Numbered from the stretch's first letter, positions 19,706-28,001 are shown. The stretch is 64,000 bases of DNA from Pseudomonas abieticivorans (GCF_023509015.1 NZ_CP094975.1:6069501-6133500), one strand, 5' to 3'. A program made the numbers and translations. The notes: a model not told the origin generated them from the letters alone.

Positions 19706-20728
19706 TCAGCCGCGTTGCGTGCGCTGGCGGTAGTGGCCTGGGCTCTCCCCGGTCCATTTCTTGAACGCCCGGTGGAACGCACTGGGCTCCTGGAAGCCGG
19801 TCTGCTCGGCGATTTCGGCAATGCTCAACGCCGTGTCCCGAAGGCGTTCGAAGGCCATCGCCCGGCGCACTTCATCCTTGAGCTGCTGGTAGGAGCAACC
19901 GGCCCGCTCCAACTGGCGGCGAAAGGTGGTCGCTGAAAGCCCCAACTGCACCGCCATGGCCGGCAAGGTGGGCCACTGGCCGTATTGGCTGTTGCGCAGC
20001 CGCCGGTACACTTGGCTGACCGGCCCCCGGGAGTTGCGGTAGCGGATCATCAGCCACTGCGGCGCGCCGCGCAGGAAACTCTTGAGCGCGGCAAAATCCT
20101 GCACCACGGGCAGGCTCAGGTAATCGCTGGCAAACTCGATCTCGGTGCGCTCGGCGCCAAAATTAAGGTTGGGCCCCCACAACAGCGGGTCGTCCTCCAA
20201 CGACGCGCGTTGGTGATGGAAGTCCACCCGGTCGATGGTGATACGCCGCCCGCCCAGCCAACACAACATACTGATCATCAGCACCAGGAACGTCTCTTCG
20301 GCAAACCCGCGCGCCTCGGCCAGCTCGCTCTGGTAGTCCAGACTGATTACCGCCCGTTGGCCGCGCACCTGTACGTGGGCCCGGATATCGCGCACGAACA
20401 GGGCAAAGCCTTGCAGGTACTGACGCAAGGCCTTGCCCAGGTCTGGCTCCAGAATCAGCCCGCGGCAAATCAAGGCGAAGCTGCCCTTGGGCATGCCATG
20501 GGAATCCAGGCCAAAGAACTCTTCGCCGCGCTCGGTGATCATCAGCAACCACAACGCAGCGAACGCCTTGCCTGGCACACGCGCCTGCGCCTGCCCCAAC
20601 AACTGCGGGTCGATACCCGCCCGCTCCAGCACCTGGGCCTGGCACGCCGGTTGCTCGCGCAAACCGTACAACATGGCATGGACGAAATAGATCGCCACCG
20701 AATCCTTTTCACGCATCAGCACATACAA
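19706..20728 (-). CDS. AraC family regulator with N-terminal arabinose-binding-like domain
   Basis: A 340-residue regulator with an N-terminal effector domain (about residues 20-200, the type found in OruR/ArgR-like AraC proteins) and a C-terminal double HTH (about 240-335: LGLSATTFRRQLERAGCSYQ and IAEIAEQTGFQEPSAFHRAF). It is divergent from the thiolase gene, with a 188-base shared gap, so it likely controls the thiolase/3-hydroxyacyl-CoA dehydrogenase genes. The ligand is unknown. A second Met (residue 5) could also be the start. Confidence 0.88.
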   Translation of the reverse strand: MYVLMREKDSVAIYFVHAMLYGLREQPACQAQVLERAGIDPQLLGQAQARVPGKAFAALWLLMITERGEEFFGLDSHGMPKGSFALICRGLILEPDLGKALRQYLQGFALFVRDIRAHVQVRGQRAVISLDYQSELAEARGFAEETFLVLMISMLCWLGGRRITIDRVDFHHQRASLEDDPLLWGPNLNFGAERTEIEFASDYLSLPVVQDFAALKSFLRGAPQWLMIRYRNSRGPVSQVYRRLRNSQYGQWPTLPAMAVQLGLSATTFRRQLERAGCSYQQLKDEVRRAMAFERLRDTALSIAEIAEQTGFQEPSAFHRAFKKWTGESPGHYRQRTQRG

Positions 20729-20916
20729 CCCCGATCAGGCAGTGACAAAAAGTGCCACACAAGCTGGACAGTTTCGGCATAGGCCAGGCGCCCTGCCGCC
20801 GCCTAGACTGCACCCATCGATTGGCAAGGCCAACACCTTGCGCGCTCGACCGGCACCAATACCACGCCCGTCGAGCACTGCCAATGCCCAACCGCACCCA
20901 AACTGGAGCCCCCCTC

Positions 20917-22101
20917 ATGAGCCACCCGGAAATATTTGTCGTGAGCGCCGTGCGCTCGGCCATCGGCACGTTCGGCGGCAGCCTCAAAGACGTGCCGCTG
21001 ACGCAACTGGCAACCGACGTGAGCCGCGCCGCCCTGACCCGCGCCAACATCGCCCCCGAGCTGATCGGCCACGTGGTGTTTGGCAATGTCATCCCCACCG
21101 ACACTCGCGATGCGTACCTGGCACGCGTGGCCGCAATGAACGCCGGGATCCCCAAGGAGACGCCGGCATTCAACGTCAACCGCCTGTGCGGCTCAGGCCT
21201 GCAGGCCATCGTTTCGGCTGCCCAGAGCCTGCTGCTCGGTGACGCCCAGGCGGTGCTGGCCGGCGGCGCCGAATCCATGAGCCGTGGCCCCTACTTGCTA
21301 CCGGCCGCGCGCTGGGGCGGGCGCATGGGCGACATGCAGGCCATCGACTATATGCTCGGCATTTTGCATGACCCGTTCGCCGGCATGCACATGGGCATCA
21401 CCGCCGAAAACATCGCTGCCAAGTTCGGCATCAGCCGGGCCATGCAGGATGAACTGGCACTGGTCAGCCAACAACGCGCCGCCCACGCCATCGCCGAAGG
21501 GCGCTTCGTCTCGCAGATCGTGCCGATCGAAATCGCCAGCCGCAAAGGCCCGGTGTCGTTCTCGGTGGACGAACACGTGCGCGGCCAGGTCAGTGCCGAG
21601 CAACTGCAGAACATGAAACCGGCCTTCAAGAAAGACGGCAGCGTGACCGCGGGCAACGCCTCAGGCTTGAACGATGGCGCGGCGGCCCTGGTGCTGGCCA
21701 CCGGCGACATGGTTCGCCAACAGGGCCTGGTGCCCTTGGCACGCCTGGTGGGCTACGCCCATGCCGGTGTCGAGCCGGAGTTGATGGGCCTGGGGCCGAT
21801 CCCGGCGACCCGCGCCGTACTGAAGAAAACCGGCGTCAGCGTGGCCGAGCTGGACGTGATCGAGTCCAACGAAGCCTTCGCCGCGCAAGCCTGCGCCGTG
21901 GCCCAGGAACTGGGCTTTGACCCGGCTAAAGTGAACCCCAACGGCTCCGGCATTTCCCTGGGCCACCCGGTGGGTGCCACGGGCGCAATCATCGCCACCA
22001 AGGCGATTTACGAATTGCAGCGAACCCAGGGCCGCTATGGTCTGGCGACCATGTGCATCGGCGGCGGTCAGGGGATCGCCGTGCTGTTCGAACGTGTTTG
22101 A
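20917..22101 (+). CDS. acetyl-CoA acetyltransferase (thiolase)
   Basis: A 394-residue degradative/biosynthetic thiolase. The nucleophile Cys is in NRLCGSGLQAI (about residue 91), the His in GHPVGATGA and the second Cys in CIGGGQGIA. It interconverts acetoacetyl-CoA (or a 3-ketoacyl-CoA) and acetyl-CoA. The ATG at 20917 lies after CTGGAG. A 3-hydroxyacyl-CoA dehydrogenase gene follows after 18 bases and then a TetR gene, forming an operon that suits short-chain hydroxy acid or carnitine-type catabolism. Confidence 0.93.
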   Translation: MSHPEIFVVSAVRSAIGTFGGSLKDVPLTQLATDVSRAALTRANIAPELIGHVVFGNVIPTDTRDAYLARVAAMNAGIPKETPAFNVNRLCGSGLQAIVSAAQSLLLGDAQAVLAGGAESMSRGPYLLPAARWGGRMGDMQAIDYMLGILHDPFAGMHMGITAENIAAKFGISRAMQDELALVSQQRAAHAIAEGRFVSQIVPIEIASRKGPVSFSVDEHVRGQVSAEQLQNMKPAFKKDGSVTAGNASGLNDGAAALVLATGDMVRQQGLVPLARLVGYAHAGVEPELMGLGPIPATRAVLKKTGVSVAELDVIESNEAFAAQACAVAQELGFDPAKVNPNGSGISLGHPVGATGAIIATKAIYELQRTQGRYGLATMCIGGGQGIAVLFERV

Positions 22102-22119
22102 TTAAGGGCAGGATCGAAA

Positions 22120-22971
22120 ATGAGCGTACAAAACATTGCCGTGATCGGCGCCGGCACCATGGGCAACGGCATCGCCCAGGTGTGCGCGGTATCGGGTTTC
22201 AACGTGACCTTGCTGGACATCAGCGACGCCGCCCTTGAGCGTGGCGTGGCCACTTTGCGCAAGAACCTGGAGCGCCAGGTGAGCAAGCAGACCCTGAGCG
22301 CCGAGCAGGCCGAACAGGCCGTGGCGCGCATCAGCACCAGCACCGATTACACGCGCCTGGCCGACGTGCAACTGGTGATCGAGGCTGCCACCGAGAACTT
22401 CGAGCTCAAGGTGCGGGTATTGCAACAGATCGCCGCGCAAGTGAGCGACAGCTGCCTGATCGCCACCAACACCTCGTCTTTGTCGGTGACTGAGCTGGCA
22501 GCCAACGTCAGCCACCCCGAACGTTTTATCGGCCTGCACTTTTTCAATCCGGTGCCGATGATGGCGCTGCTCGAAGTGATCCGCGGCCTGCAAACCAGCG
22601 ACGCCACCCACGCGGCCGCGCTGAACCTGGCCGAGCGGCTGGGCAAAACCGCGATCACCGCCGGCAACCGCCCAGGCTTCGTGGTCAATCGCATCCTGGT
22701 GCCGATGATCAACGAGGCCATCCTGGTGCTCGACGAAGGCTTGGCCAGCGCCGAAGACATCGATGCCGGCATGCGCCTGGGCTGCAACCAACCGATCGGC
22801 CCGCTGGCGTTGGCCGACCTGATCGGCCTGGACACCTTGCTGGCGATCCTGCAGGCCTTCTACGAAGGCTTCAACGACAGCAAGTACCGCCCGGCCCCCC
22901 TGCTCAAGGAAATGGTGGCGGCCGGTTACCTGGGGCGCAAGTCCGGGCGTGGCTTCCATGCCTATGCCTGA
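22120..22971 (+). CDS. 3-hydroxybutyryl-CoA dehydrogenase
   Basis: A 283-residue NAD(P)-dependent dehydrogenase. The Rossmann motif GAGTMGNG is at residues 9-16; the active site includes HFFNPVPMMALLEVI (His) and the Glu in VIEAATEN; the C-terminal helical domain ends in GRKSGRGFHAYA. It oxidises 3-hydroxybutyryl-CoA to acetoacetyl-CoA, the substrate of the thiolase encoded 18 bases upstream. AGGATCG before the ATG serves as ribosome binding site. Confidence 0.93.
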   Translation: MSVQNIAVIGAGTMGNGIAQVCAVSGFNVTLLDISDAALERGVATLRKNLERQVSKQTLSAEQAEQAVARISTSTDYTRLADVQLVIEAATENFELKVRVLQQIAAQVSDSCLIATNTSSLSVTELAANVSHPERFIGLHFFNPVPMMALLEVIRGLQTSDATHAAALNLAERLGKTAITAGNRPGFVVNRILVPMINEAILVLDEGLASAEDIDAGMRLGCNQPIGPLALADLIGLDTLLAILQAFYEGFNDSKYRPAPLLKEMVAAGYLGRKSGRGFHAYA

Positions 22972-23533
22972 GGCGTGCTCACGGTTCGAACAGAGCCGTG
23001 ACATGGCGTTGGCGCTGTTTGCCAGCAAAGGGTTCGGCCAAGTCAGCATGCGCGAACTGGCCACCCACCTGGGGCTTACGGCAGGCTCGCTGTACCACCA
23101 TTTCCCCAGCAAGCAGCACCTGCTGTTCGACCTGATCGAAGAGTTCTACGACGAACTGCAGGCCGCCCTCACCCTCTGCACCCGGCGCCTGCGCGCCGGT
23201 GGCAAGCCCTTGACCGAAGTGTTGCAAGCCCACCTGGCGCTGCATCGGGCCAAACCTTTGCATTTTCGCCTGGCCGAGCGCGACAGCCGCTGCTTGAGCG
23301 AGGCACAACGCGCCCACGTGAGCGTGTTGCGCGACACTTACGAGCAGCAACTGCTAAAGGTACTGGGCCTGTCGTTCAGCGTTGAATGCCGAGCGGGTGC
23401 CGGGCACGCTGTCGCCAATTTGCTCAACAGTTTGCCTGGTTGGCTGGAAGGCAGCGCCTTGACGGAACCGCAGCGCACCGCCCTTATGGAAAACATGCTC
23501 GGCGGTGCGATCGCGCATCTGGCGACAACCTGA
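22958..23533 (+). CDS. TetR family regulator, acyl-CoA type
   Basis: A protein of about 191 residues with a TetR HTH near residues 12-55 (ALALFASKGFGQVSMRELA, then HLGLTAGSLYHHFPSKQHLL). The C-terminal domain is not informative. Its start (ATG at 22958 or 22964) lies inside the end of the dehydrogenase gene, so translation is probably coupled and the protein may regulate its own operon. No clear Shine-Dalgarno sequence precedes either ATG. Confidence 0.82.
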   Translation: MPMPEACSRFEQSRDMALALFASKGFGQVSMRELATHLGLTAGSLYHHFPSKQHLLFDLIEEFYDELQAALTLCTRRLRAGGKPLTEVLQAHLALHRAKPLHFRLAERDSRCLSEAQRAHVSVLRDTYEQQLLKVLGLSFSVECRAGAGHAVANLLNSLPGWLEGSALTEPQRTALMENMLGGAIAHLATT

Positions 23534-23595
23534 CCCTGGCGCGGGGCAAGGTCGATGAGGCACTCTACACGGGCAAGGACAGGAACCTGCCAAAC

Positions 23596-24315
23596 ATGTT
23601 CAAAAAGCTCGCCAACCTGCTGCGTAACAAAGACCCCCAGGCCCGCGCCAGCGAGGACGTCTGGTGGATTGCCCTGCTGATGAGCGCCGTCGGCGGTTTT
23701 CTCGATGCGTTTACCTGGGTGGGCCATGGCGGCGTGTTTGCCAACGCGCAAACCGGCAACGTGGTGCTGTTCGGCGTCTCGGCCGCCGTCGGCCACTGGC
23801 ACCAGGCGTTCGAACACCTGCCACCACTGGCGGCGTTTTTCGTCGGGGTGTGGGTGGCCACCTGGTTGCGGGTGCGCAGTTCTCGCCTGCGCCTGCGGCA
23901 CGTGGCACTGGTAAGCCTGGTCATCGAGATCATCGTGCTGGCGGTGATTGCCTTCCTGCCGGGCGACTTTCCCGATATCCCGGTGGTGCTGGCCATTTCC
24001 TTCATCGCCGCCGTGCAAACCTCGAGTTTTCGCCGGGTTCGCCAATGGGCCTATAGCTCGATCATGACCACCGGCAACTTGCGCCAGGCTGCCGAGTCGC
24101 TGTTTCACGCCCTGCGCCCGCCGCGCGACCCGGTCATATTGGAGCAAGCAAAGATCTTCGCCTGCCTGTGCCTGACGTTCGGCATGGGCGCCTTCCTGGG
24201 GGGCTGGCTGACCGCGCGCTGGGGCAACCCGGTGCTGGCCTTGCCGATCCTGGCCCTGGCGCTGACCCTCTATGCGTGCCTGGCGCAGCGCCCGCAGGCG
24301 CCCGACGCGCACTGA
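23596..24315 (+). CDS. DUF1275 (YoaK-like) membrane protein
   Basis: A 239-residue inner-membrane protein with about six hydrophobic segments. Family features are visible: the Gly-Phe-Leu-Asp motif in SAVGGFLDAFTWV, FANAQTGNVVLFG in the first half, and MTTGNLRQAAESL in the second half, an internal repeat of the TGN motif. The function of this family is not established. A basic N-terminus faces the cytoplasm. ATG at 23596, with AGGACAGGA upstream. Confidence 0.87.
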   Translation: MFKKLANLLRNKDPQARASEDVWWIALLMSAVGGFLDAFTWVGHGGVFANAQTGNVVLFGVSAAVGHWHQAFEHLPPLAAFFVGVWVATWLRVRSSRLRLRHVALVSLVIEIIVLAVIAFLPGDFPDIPVVLAISFIAAVQTSSFRRVRQWAYSSIMTTGNLRQAAESLFHALRPPRDPVILEQAKIFACLCLTFGMGAFLGGWLTARWGNPVLALPILALALTLYACLAQRPQAPDAH

Positions 24316-24423
24316 TTCCTGTGGGGCCCAGCGCTACAGCCGCAGCCAATTGCCCCACTGCCGTGGGCAATAGACCATGTGACCACTCAGCGCACGACGC
24401 GCTCGGACACAGGGAGACTTCCC

Positions 24424-24777
24424 ATGGCAGACCCCGCTTCCAGCAGCCTCACCGGCATCCTTGTATACCTTGGCTTGGCCTCGATACTGCCGTTGATAGA
24501 TGGTGACGCATTGATCGGCTCGGTGCTTGGCGCTTGGCTGGTCACCAGTACCAAACAGAATTTCAAACCCTGGCAGCGCCTGGCGAGCCTGGTGATGTCG
24601 GCTGCGGTGGGCGACCTGTTCGCCCCCTTGCTGGTGTCGGTCGCCCCCCTGCTCACCAGTGGCGTGGCCGCCTTCATCGGCGCCCTGGTGGTGATCCCTT
24701 TGAGCATCAAGGCCATGGTGTGGGTCGACCACGCCGAACTTGCCGATTTGCTCGCGCGCTTCAAAGGGGGGCGGTGA
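24424..24777 (+). CDS. putative phage holin (first of two)
   Basis: A 117-residue protein with three or four hydrophobic segments (about residues 8-25, 30-45, 55-75, 80-100) and a charged C-terminus ending FKGGR. It resembles the putative holins preceding lysis genes in P2-like Pseudomonas prophages. The next gene starts at the base after its stop. The ATG at 24424 follows AGGGAGA. No phage structural genes are adjacent; upstream is the chromosomal DUF1275 gene, so the left edge of the phage remnant lies at about 24316-24420. Confidence 0.7.
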   Translation: MADPASSSLTGILVYLGLASILPLIDGDALIGSVLGAWLVTSTKQNFKPWQRLASLVMSAAVGDLFAPLLVSVAPLLTSGVAAFIGALVVIPLSIKAMVWVDHAELADLLARFKGGR

Positions 24778-25056
24778 ATGCCGGACTTTTCGCAATTGGC
24801 GCCGTTGCTCACGGCGATGGGCTGTTTTTTGGGGGCCCTGCGCCTGGCGTATTACGGGCGGGGGCGGTCCAAGTACCGGCGCGGTGTTTCGCTGTTGGCC
24901 AGCCTACTGGGCGCCGAACTGTGCTTCACCGGGTTTGAGATCGTGGTCTACGGGCAACCGGTCAGCGTCGGGCAGGCGCTGATCACGCTGTTGCTGTGCG
25001 CGTTGATTTTCCGCGCCAAAGGCAACGTCGCGGCGCTGCTCAGGCTCAGGCAATGA
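24778..25056 (+). CDS. phage holin family protein (second)
   Basis: A 92-residue protein with three hydrophobic segments (about residues 8-24, 37-55, 63-82) separated by basic loops (RGRSKYRRG, RAKGN), the design of a three-TM phage holin. It starts directly after the first holin, and its stop overlaps the next ATG (ATGA at 25053-25056), as in phage lysis cassettes. In intact prophages a muramidase gene follows; here it does not. Confidence 0.7.
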   Translation: MPDFSQLAPLLTAMGCFLGALRLAYYGRGRSKYRRGVSLLASLLGAELCFTGFEIVVYGQPVSVGQALITLLLCALIFRAKGNVAALLRLRQ

Positions 25057-25274
25057 ACAGCGAGCAACCGGCACCCGGCATAGCGTACGCGGACGCCGAG
25101 GAAGTGGACCCGCCCATCCAGAAGTTCGTGGCCGGCCGATGCGTCGCGCAATGGCCGCTTGAGCCCGAACGGCCTAGCGCGATCCACCCAGGGTGTCGAA
25201 CCGACGGGACAGATCCTGCAACCGCTGTTCAAGGTCACGCAGGCGCTTTTTCTCTTCGGCCGCGTGCTGGATAA
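25053..25274 (+). pseudogene. truncated third gene of the phage lysis cassette
   Basis: An ATGA overlap with the second holin starts a frame reading MNSEQPAPGIAYADAEEVDP, which looks like a natural N-terminus, but after about 25-40 residues it becomes Pro/Arg-rich and runs antisense through the 3' end of the CI-type repressor. The true gene was probably cut by a deletion near 25130-25174 that joined the lysis cassette to the repressor. The frame cannot be named; an endolysin or muramidase would be expected here. Confidence 0.4.
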
Positions 25275-25608
25275 AGCGTTGATCGTCCTCGTCAAGGGCA
25301 CGAAACACGGCCAGCACGGCGCTCTCACGGGGGTCTTGCAGGGTGTCGGGGGTGGCCTCGCGCACCTCCACGCCACGCAGCATCGGCCCTTGGTCGATCA
25401 ATAACCAGTCCAAGGAGATATTGCGCTCTTGCGCCAGGGCTACGCATATCGAGTACGGAATGCTTTCGCGCACTTTCCAACTACTCAGGGTCTGCGGACT
25501 GACCCCTACAGCGGCGGCCAAGCCCGTGTCGGTATCCGTGCCGGTGACGCGCTTGAGTCGGTCAAGTACAGACGTCACGTTGAGTTTACGCAATTTGAGT
25601 ATTTCCAC
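25174..25608 (-). CDS. phage CI-type repressor (HTH)
   Basis: A 144-residue DNA-binding protein. The N-terminal domain (about residues 8-70) has the CI/XRE pattern DTGLAAAVGVSPQTLSSWKV and IPYSICVALAQERNISLDWL, as in the Bac_CI_repressor HTH of P2-like phages. The C-terminal part is charged and predicted coiled coil (EEKKRLRDLEQRLQDLSRRF), with no LexA-type peptidase site (no Ser-Lys domain), so it would not be self-cleaved. The start is a GTG at 25608 with poor Shine-Dalgarno. It is divergent from the small early ORF and Ogr gene. Confidence 0.8.
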   Translation of the reverse strand: MEILKLRKLNVTSVLDRLKRVTGTDTDTGLAAAVGVSPQTLSSWKVRESIPYSICVALAQERNISLDWLLIDQGPMLRGVEVREATPDTLQDPRESAVLAVFRALDEDDQRFIQHAAEEKKRLRDLEQRLQDLSRRFDTLGGSR

Positions 25609-25640
25609 TTGACGTATTCATATTGAATATATAATTTATG
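25609..25640 (+). promoter_or_regulatory. early phage promoter with an embedded repressor operator
   Basis: A -35 box TTGACG (25609-25614) and a -10 box TATAAT (25630-25635) point rightward with a 15-base spacer. Inside the spacer lies a perfect inverted repeat TATTCA-TAT-TGAATA (25615-25629). A repressor bound there would block the promoter, the classical layout of a temperate phage switch. Since transcription would begin near 25642, the ATG at 25638 is unlikely to be used from this promoter. Confidence 0.65.
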
Positions 25641-25652
25641 CAGATCGAGTAC

Positions 25653-25919
25653 ATGTTAACTAACAAAAAAGAATCAAACCACGGGCACCTTCGACGCAAT
25701 GTCGAAGTTTCTGAAATGGCAGAAGGAAATTTCCTGCATTGCAGGGTCAGCCAAGCTGACATCCCTGGCGCCTTCATCAGAGTAGCCGTCCCGGCCGAGG
25801 TCGCCAATGCGTGTTTCCAGCCGCCCGTGGCTCGCCCTACCCCTCAACCCATCCCAAGCGAGGCACAGACTTCGCACACCCCCTGTGCACACAGTGCTAA
25901 CACAAGGATTTTCCAATGA
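25653..25919 (+). CDS. small early phage ORF (hypothetical)
   Basis: An open frame of about 88 residues (from the ATG at 25653; the ATG at 25638 precedes the likely transcript start, and the ATG at 25716 is a third option). It reads MAEGNFLHCRVSQADIPGAF in the middle and is Pro/Thr-rich near its end. Its stop overlaps the start of the Ogr gene (ATGA at 25916-25919), which supports it being real. Position opposite the repressor suggests a Cro/Cox/CII-like role, but no HTH is recognisable. Confidence 0.5.
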   Translation: MLTNKKESNHGHLRRNVEVSEMAEGNFLHCRVSQADIPGAFIRVAVPAEVANACFQPPVARPTPQPIPSEAQTSHTPCAHSANTRIFQ

Positions 25920-26182
25920 GTACCTACAAAATGGTTTGCCCCCATTGCCAAAGCCGCATGCGCATCCGCACCAGTGAGGGCACCCATGTGTTCCTGCGCC
26001 TGGCGTACCTGCAATGCACCAACGAAATTTGCGGCTGGTCGGTGCGCGCCCAGTTTGAAATGACCCACGAGCTGTCTCCCTCAGGTGTTGCCAACCCGGA
26101 AATCAAGCTCCCCAGCGCCAGCATTGCCTTGCGGCGTGCGGCTCGTGCCAAGGCAAATGGCGAGGCTGGCATCACCTCCTGA
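25916..26182 (+). CDS. Ogr/Delta-like zinc-finger transcription activator
   Basis: An 88-residue protein whose N-terminal 45 residues match the Ogr/Delta zinc finger of P2-like phages: two Cys pairs, CPHC (residues 8-11) and CTNEIC (residues 34-39), with RAQFEMTHELSPSG following. In P2, Ogr activates the late promoters with host RNA polymerase. AAGGA precedes the ATG. No late structural genes remain here, so it is either a leftover or a regulator acting elsewhere. A loose inverted repeat (GCTTGTG/CACAAGC) just downstream may end transcription. Confidence 0.85.
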   Translation: MSTYKMVCPHCQSRMRIRTSEGTHVFLRLAYLQCTNEICGWSVRAQFEMTHELSPSGVANPEIKLPSASIALRRAARAKANGEAGITS

Positions 26183-26269
26183 TCAACCCCGGCTTGTGTC
26201 CGGAACGGACGCAGAGGCACAAGCACGCCGGCGCATTGGCGCTTGCCCGTCGACTGCAGGAACGTTACC

Positions 26270-26980
26270 TCAGGTCTGGCTGGACGCCATGCTGGGGTTC
26301 AACAGGCTGAGCGTCGACAACTCCATCAGGCTGAAATAGCCTTCGCTCCAACCCGCCGTGTCGATGTGCCAGACGTTGCCCAACCGCTTGGGCCGACGCA
26401 AGGGCGTATGGCCGACAATCACCGCGCGCACATCGCGCACGCCGCTCAGGTCGTTGCGTTTGAGGCGCGCGCGGGACCATTGGCAGCCTTCGTCGGTAAA
26501 GCGCTCTTCAGGGAGATGATTTTGCAGGTAGTCGCGCAGCCGCCGCCAACTGGGGAAGGGGCAATCGGCGTGCACCAGGCCAATCAGGCCGGCCGGGGTT
26601 TCCACTTCCAGGGCAATGGGCAACTGGGCAAAACAGGTGGCATACAGGCGCTGTTTTTCCCGGCTGCTGTCCAAAAACCAACCGCCGCCGCTGGCGCGGT
26701 ACATGCCGTGGTCCAGTGGCACGTTCTCTACCACCTGGATCGCCAGGGCTTCATGGTTGCCCTGCACGGCAAAAAACCAGGGCTGGTTGAGCCACTCCAG
26801 GCACTGCTCGCTCTGGGGCCCGCGGTCCACCAAATCACCGACACTGAACAGGCGGTCGACCGCCGGGTTAAACCCCTGTTGGTCCAGCGTGGCTTGCAGC
26901 CGGCTGAAATGCCCATGAATGTCGCCCACGGCAAAGTCGCGGCCATGCCGGTTGAGCGAAAAATGTGCGAATTTGCTCAT
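26270..26980 (-). CDS. PrpA-like Ser/Thr protein phosphatase (metallophosphoesterase)
   Basis: A 236-residue calcineurin-like phosphatase of the PrpA/lambda phosphatase group. The metal motifs appear in order: GDIHGHF (about residue 18), GDLVDRGP (about 46), GNHEAL (about 72), a His in LVHADCP, and VGHTPL. It would dephosphorylate Ser/Thr/Tyr residues in the cytoplasm. I chose the ATG at 26980, about 10 bases after AAGGAG; an upstream in-frame start would add 18 residues without family support. It could be phage-related, as lambda-type phosphatases often are, and it borders the phage remnant. Confidence 0.87.
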   Translation of the reverse strand: MSKFAHFSLNRHGRDFAVGDIHGHFSRLQATLDQQGFNPAVDRLFSVGDLVDRGPQSEQCLEWLNQPWFFAVQGNHEALAIQVVENVPLDHGMYRASGGGWFLDSSREKQRLYATCFAQLPIALEVETPAGLIGLVHADCPFPSWRRLRDYLQNHLPEERFTDEGCQWSRARLKRNDLSGVRDVRAVIVGHTPLRRPKRLGNVWHIDTAGWSEGYFSLMELSTLSLLNPSMASSQT

Positions 26981-27021
26981 GCTGTGCTGCTCCTTGCTCG
27001 ATCCCTCCCTGGCATCATGCA

Positions 27022-27094
27022 CCTGCGCAAGCACAAAGCCCAGCCATCACGGCCCTTTCAGGGTCGCCACGGCTGGGCTGTGTGCTTGCGCAGG
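27022..27094. repeat. large imperfect stem-loop, 24-bp arms
   Basis: Two 24-base arms (27022-27045 and 27071-27094; CCTGCGCAAGCAC.. and its complement) pair with one mismatch around a 25-base loop that itself contains CCCTTTCAGGG. It lies upstream of the phosphatase and downstream of the Mop gene, both on the minus strand. It may be a bidirectional terminator without T-run, or a mobile palindrome. Just beyond (27100-27175) are several AGCT(A)CAAGCT-type short repeats. Confidence 0.7.
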
Positions 27095-27164
27095 GGGTTA
27101 GCTACAAGCTGCAAGCTAGAGCGGATCGCGTACTACTTCAAGCGTGAAGCTCGCGCCTGCAGGC

Positions 27165-27380
27165 TTACAGCTTGGCAATCGACACCTCGGTGGACTTGAC
27201 GAAGGCAATCACCTCGCTGCCCACGCGCAATTCAAGTTCGTGGATGGAGCGGGTGGTAATCACCGAGGTCACCACGCCAGAGGCGGTTTGCACGTCGATT
27301 TCCGACACCACCGGGCCTTCGATGATTTCCTTGATCACGCCCTTGAACTGGTTGCGTACGTTGATCGCTTTGATAGTCAT
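27165..27380 (-). CDS. molbindin (Mop/TOBE domain) molybdate-binding protein
   Basis: A 71-residue single Mop domain: AINVRNQFKGVIKEIIEG at the start, TSVITTRSIHELELRVGSEV in the middle and AFVKSTEVSIAK at the end, matching the TOBE/Mop beta-barrel. Molbindins oligomerise and store molybdate in the cytoplasm. It stands alone here, but two molybdenum enzymes are encoded later in the window (33.2-35.5 kb and 54.7-58.6 kb). Confidence 0.9.
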   Translation of the reverse strand: MTIKAINVRNQFKGVIKEIIEGPVVSEIDVQTASGVVTSVITTRSIHELELRVGSEVIAFVKSTEVSIAKL

Positions 27381-27570
27381 GGCTTCATTCCTTCATCTGG
27401 CTGCAGGGCGGTGAGTGAACCGCGATGGAGCCACTGTGCTTGAAGCTCGTTAAAATCAGAAGGAATTGATTGTGCTTTTGTTATTCCATAAAAACATATA
27501 CTGGAAGGCCCTGCCCCGCTCAGGCCGATAGGCTACAGTTGCTGCAGTCTCTCTTGCCCAAGGACGTACC

Positions 27571-27996
27571 ATGCGATTGATTTGCGCCGCCCTCGCTGTA
27601 TTGGCCGTGTCTGGCTGCTCTTCCTACCGTGCCGCTGCCGACAAGGTCGCACCGGTGCCTGCCGACCGCCTGCTGGGGTACCAGGCCCCGCTCGACAATG
27701 CAGGCCAGATCGTGGTCAACCGCGACCTGGGCATGCTGGGCGGTGGCTGCTACGTGGCCGTGCTGATCGACCGTCAGGTGGTGGCACGGATCGGCACCGG
27801 CGAGGTCGTGCGCTTTACGGTACCGACAGGCCGGCGCGTGGTGGGCATCGGTGTCGACAGCCAAGACACCACCCTGTGCAGCCAGGGCCGCCTCAACCAA
27901 TTCATGACCGTGCAGTTGGACCCGGGCCAAACCCAGTCCTTTCGCATTGTCAGCGAGTCCAAGAATGGCTTTATCCTGGAGCAGGATCCGCGCTGA
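27571..27996 (+). CDS. lipoprotein of unknown function
   Basis: A 141-residue protein with a short lipoprotein signal (MRLICAALAVLAVSGC; lipobox VSGC with Cys at residue 16). The mature domain has Cys in GGGCYVAV and TTLCSQGR and strands typical of small beta-rich periplasmic lipoproteins. AAGGACG precedes the ATG. The stop lies only 5 bases from the stop of the convergent galD gene. No function can be assigned. Confidence 0.75.
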   Translation: MRLICAALAVLAVSGCSSYRAAADKVAPVPADRLLGYQAPLDNAGQIVVNRDLGMLGGGCYVAVLIDRQVVARIGTGEVVRFTVPTGRRVVGIGVDSQDTTLCSQGRLNQFMTVQLDPGQTQSFRIVSESKNGFILEQDPR

Positions 27997-28001
27997 CCCG
28001 G

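Noticed and set aside
24316..24345. Possible Ogr-binding site (TGT-N12-ACA) upstream of the holins
   Set aside because: The only candidate, TGT at 24320-24322 and ACA at 24336-24338, has a 13-base spacing and no convincing promoter behind it.
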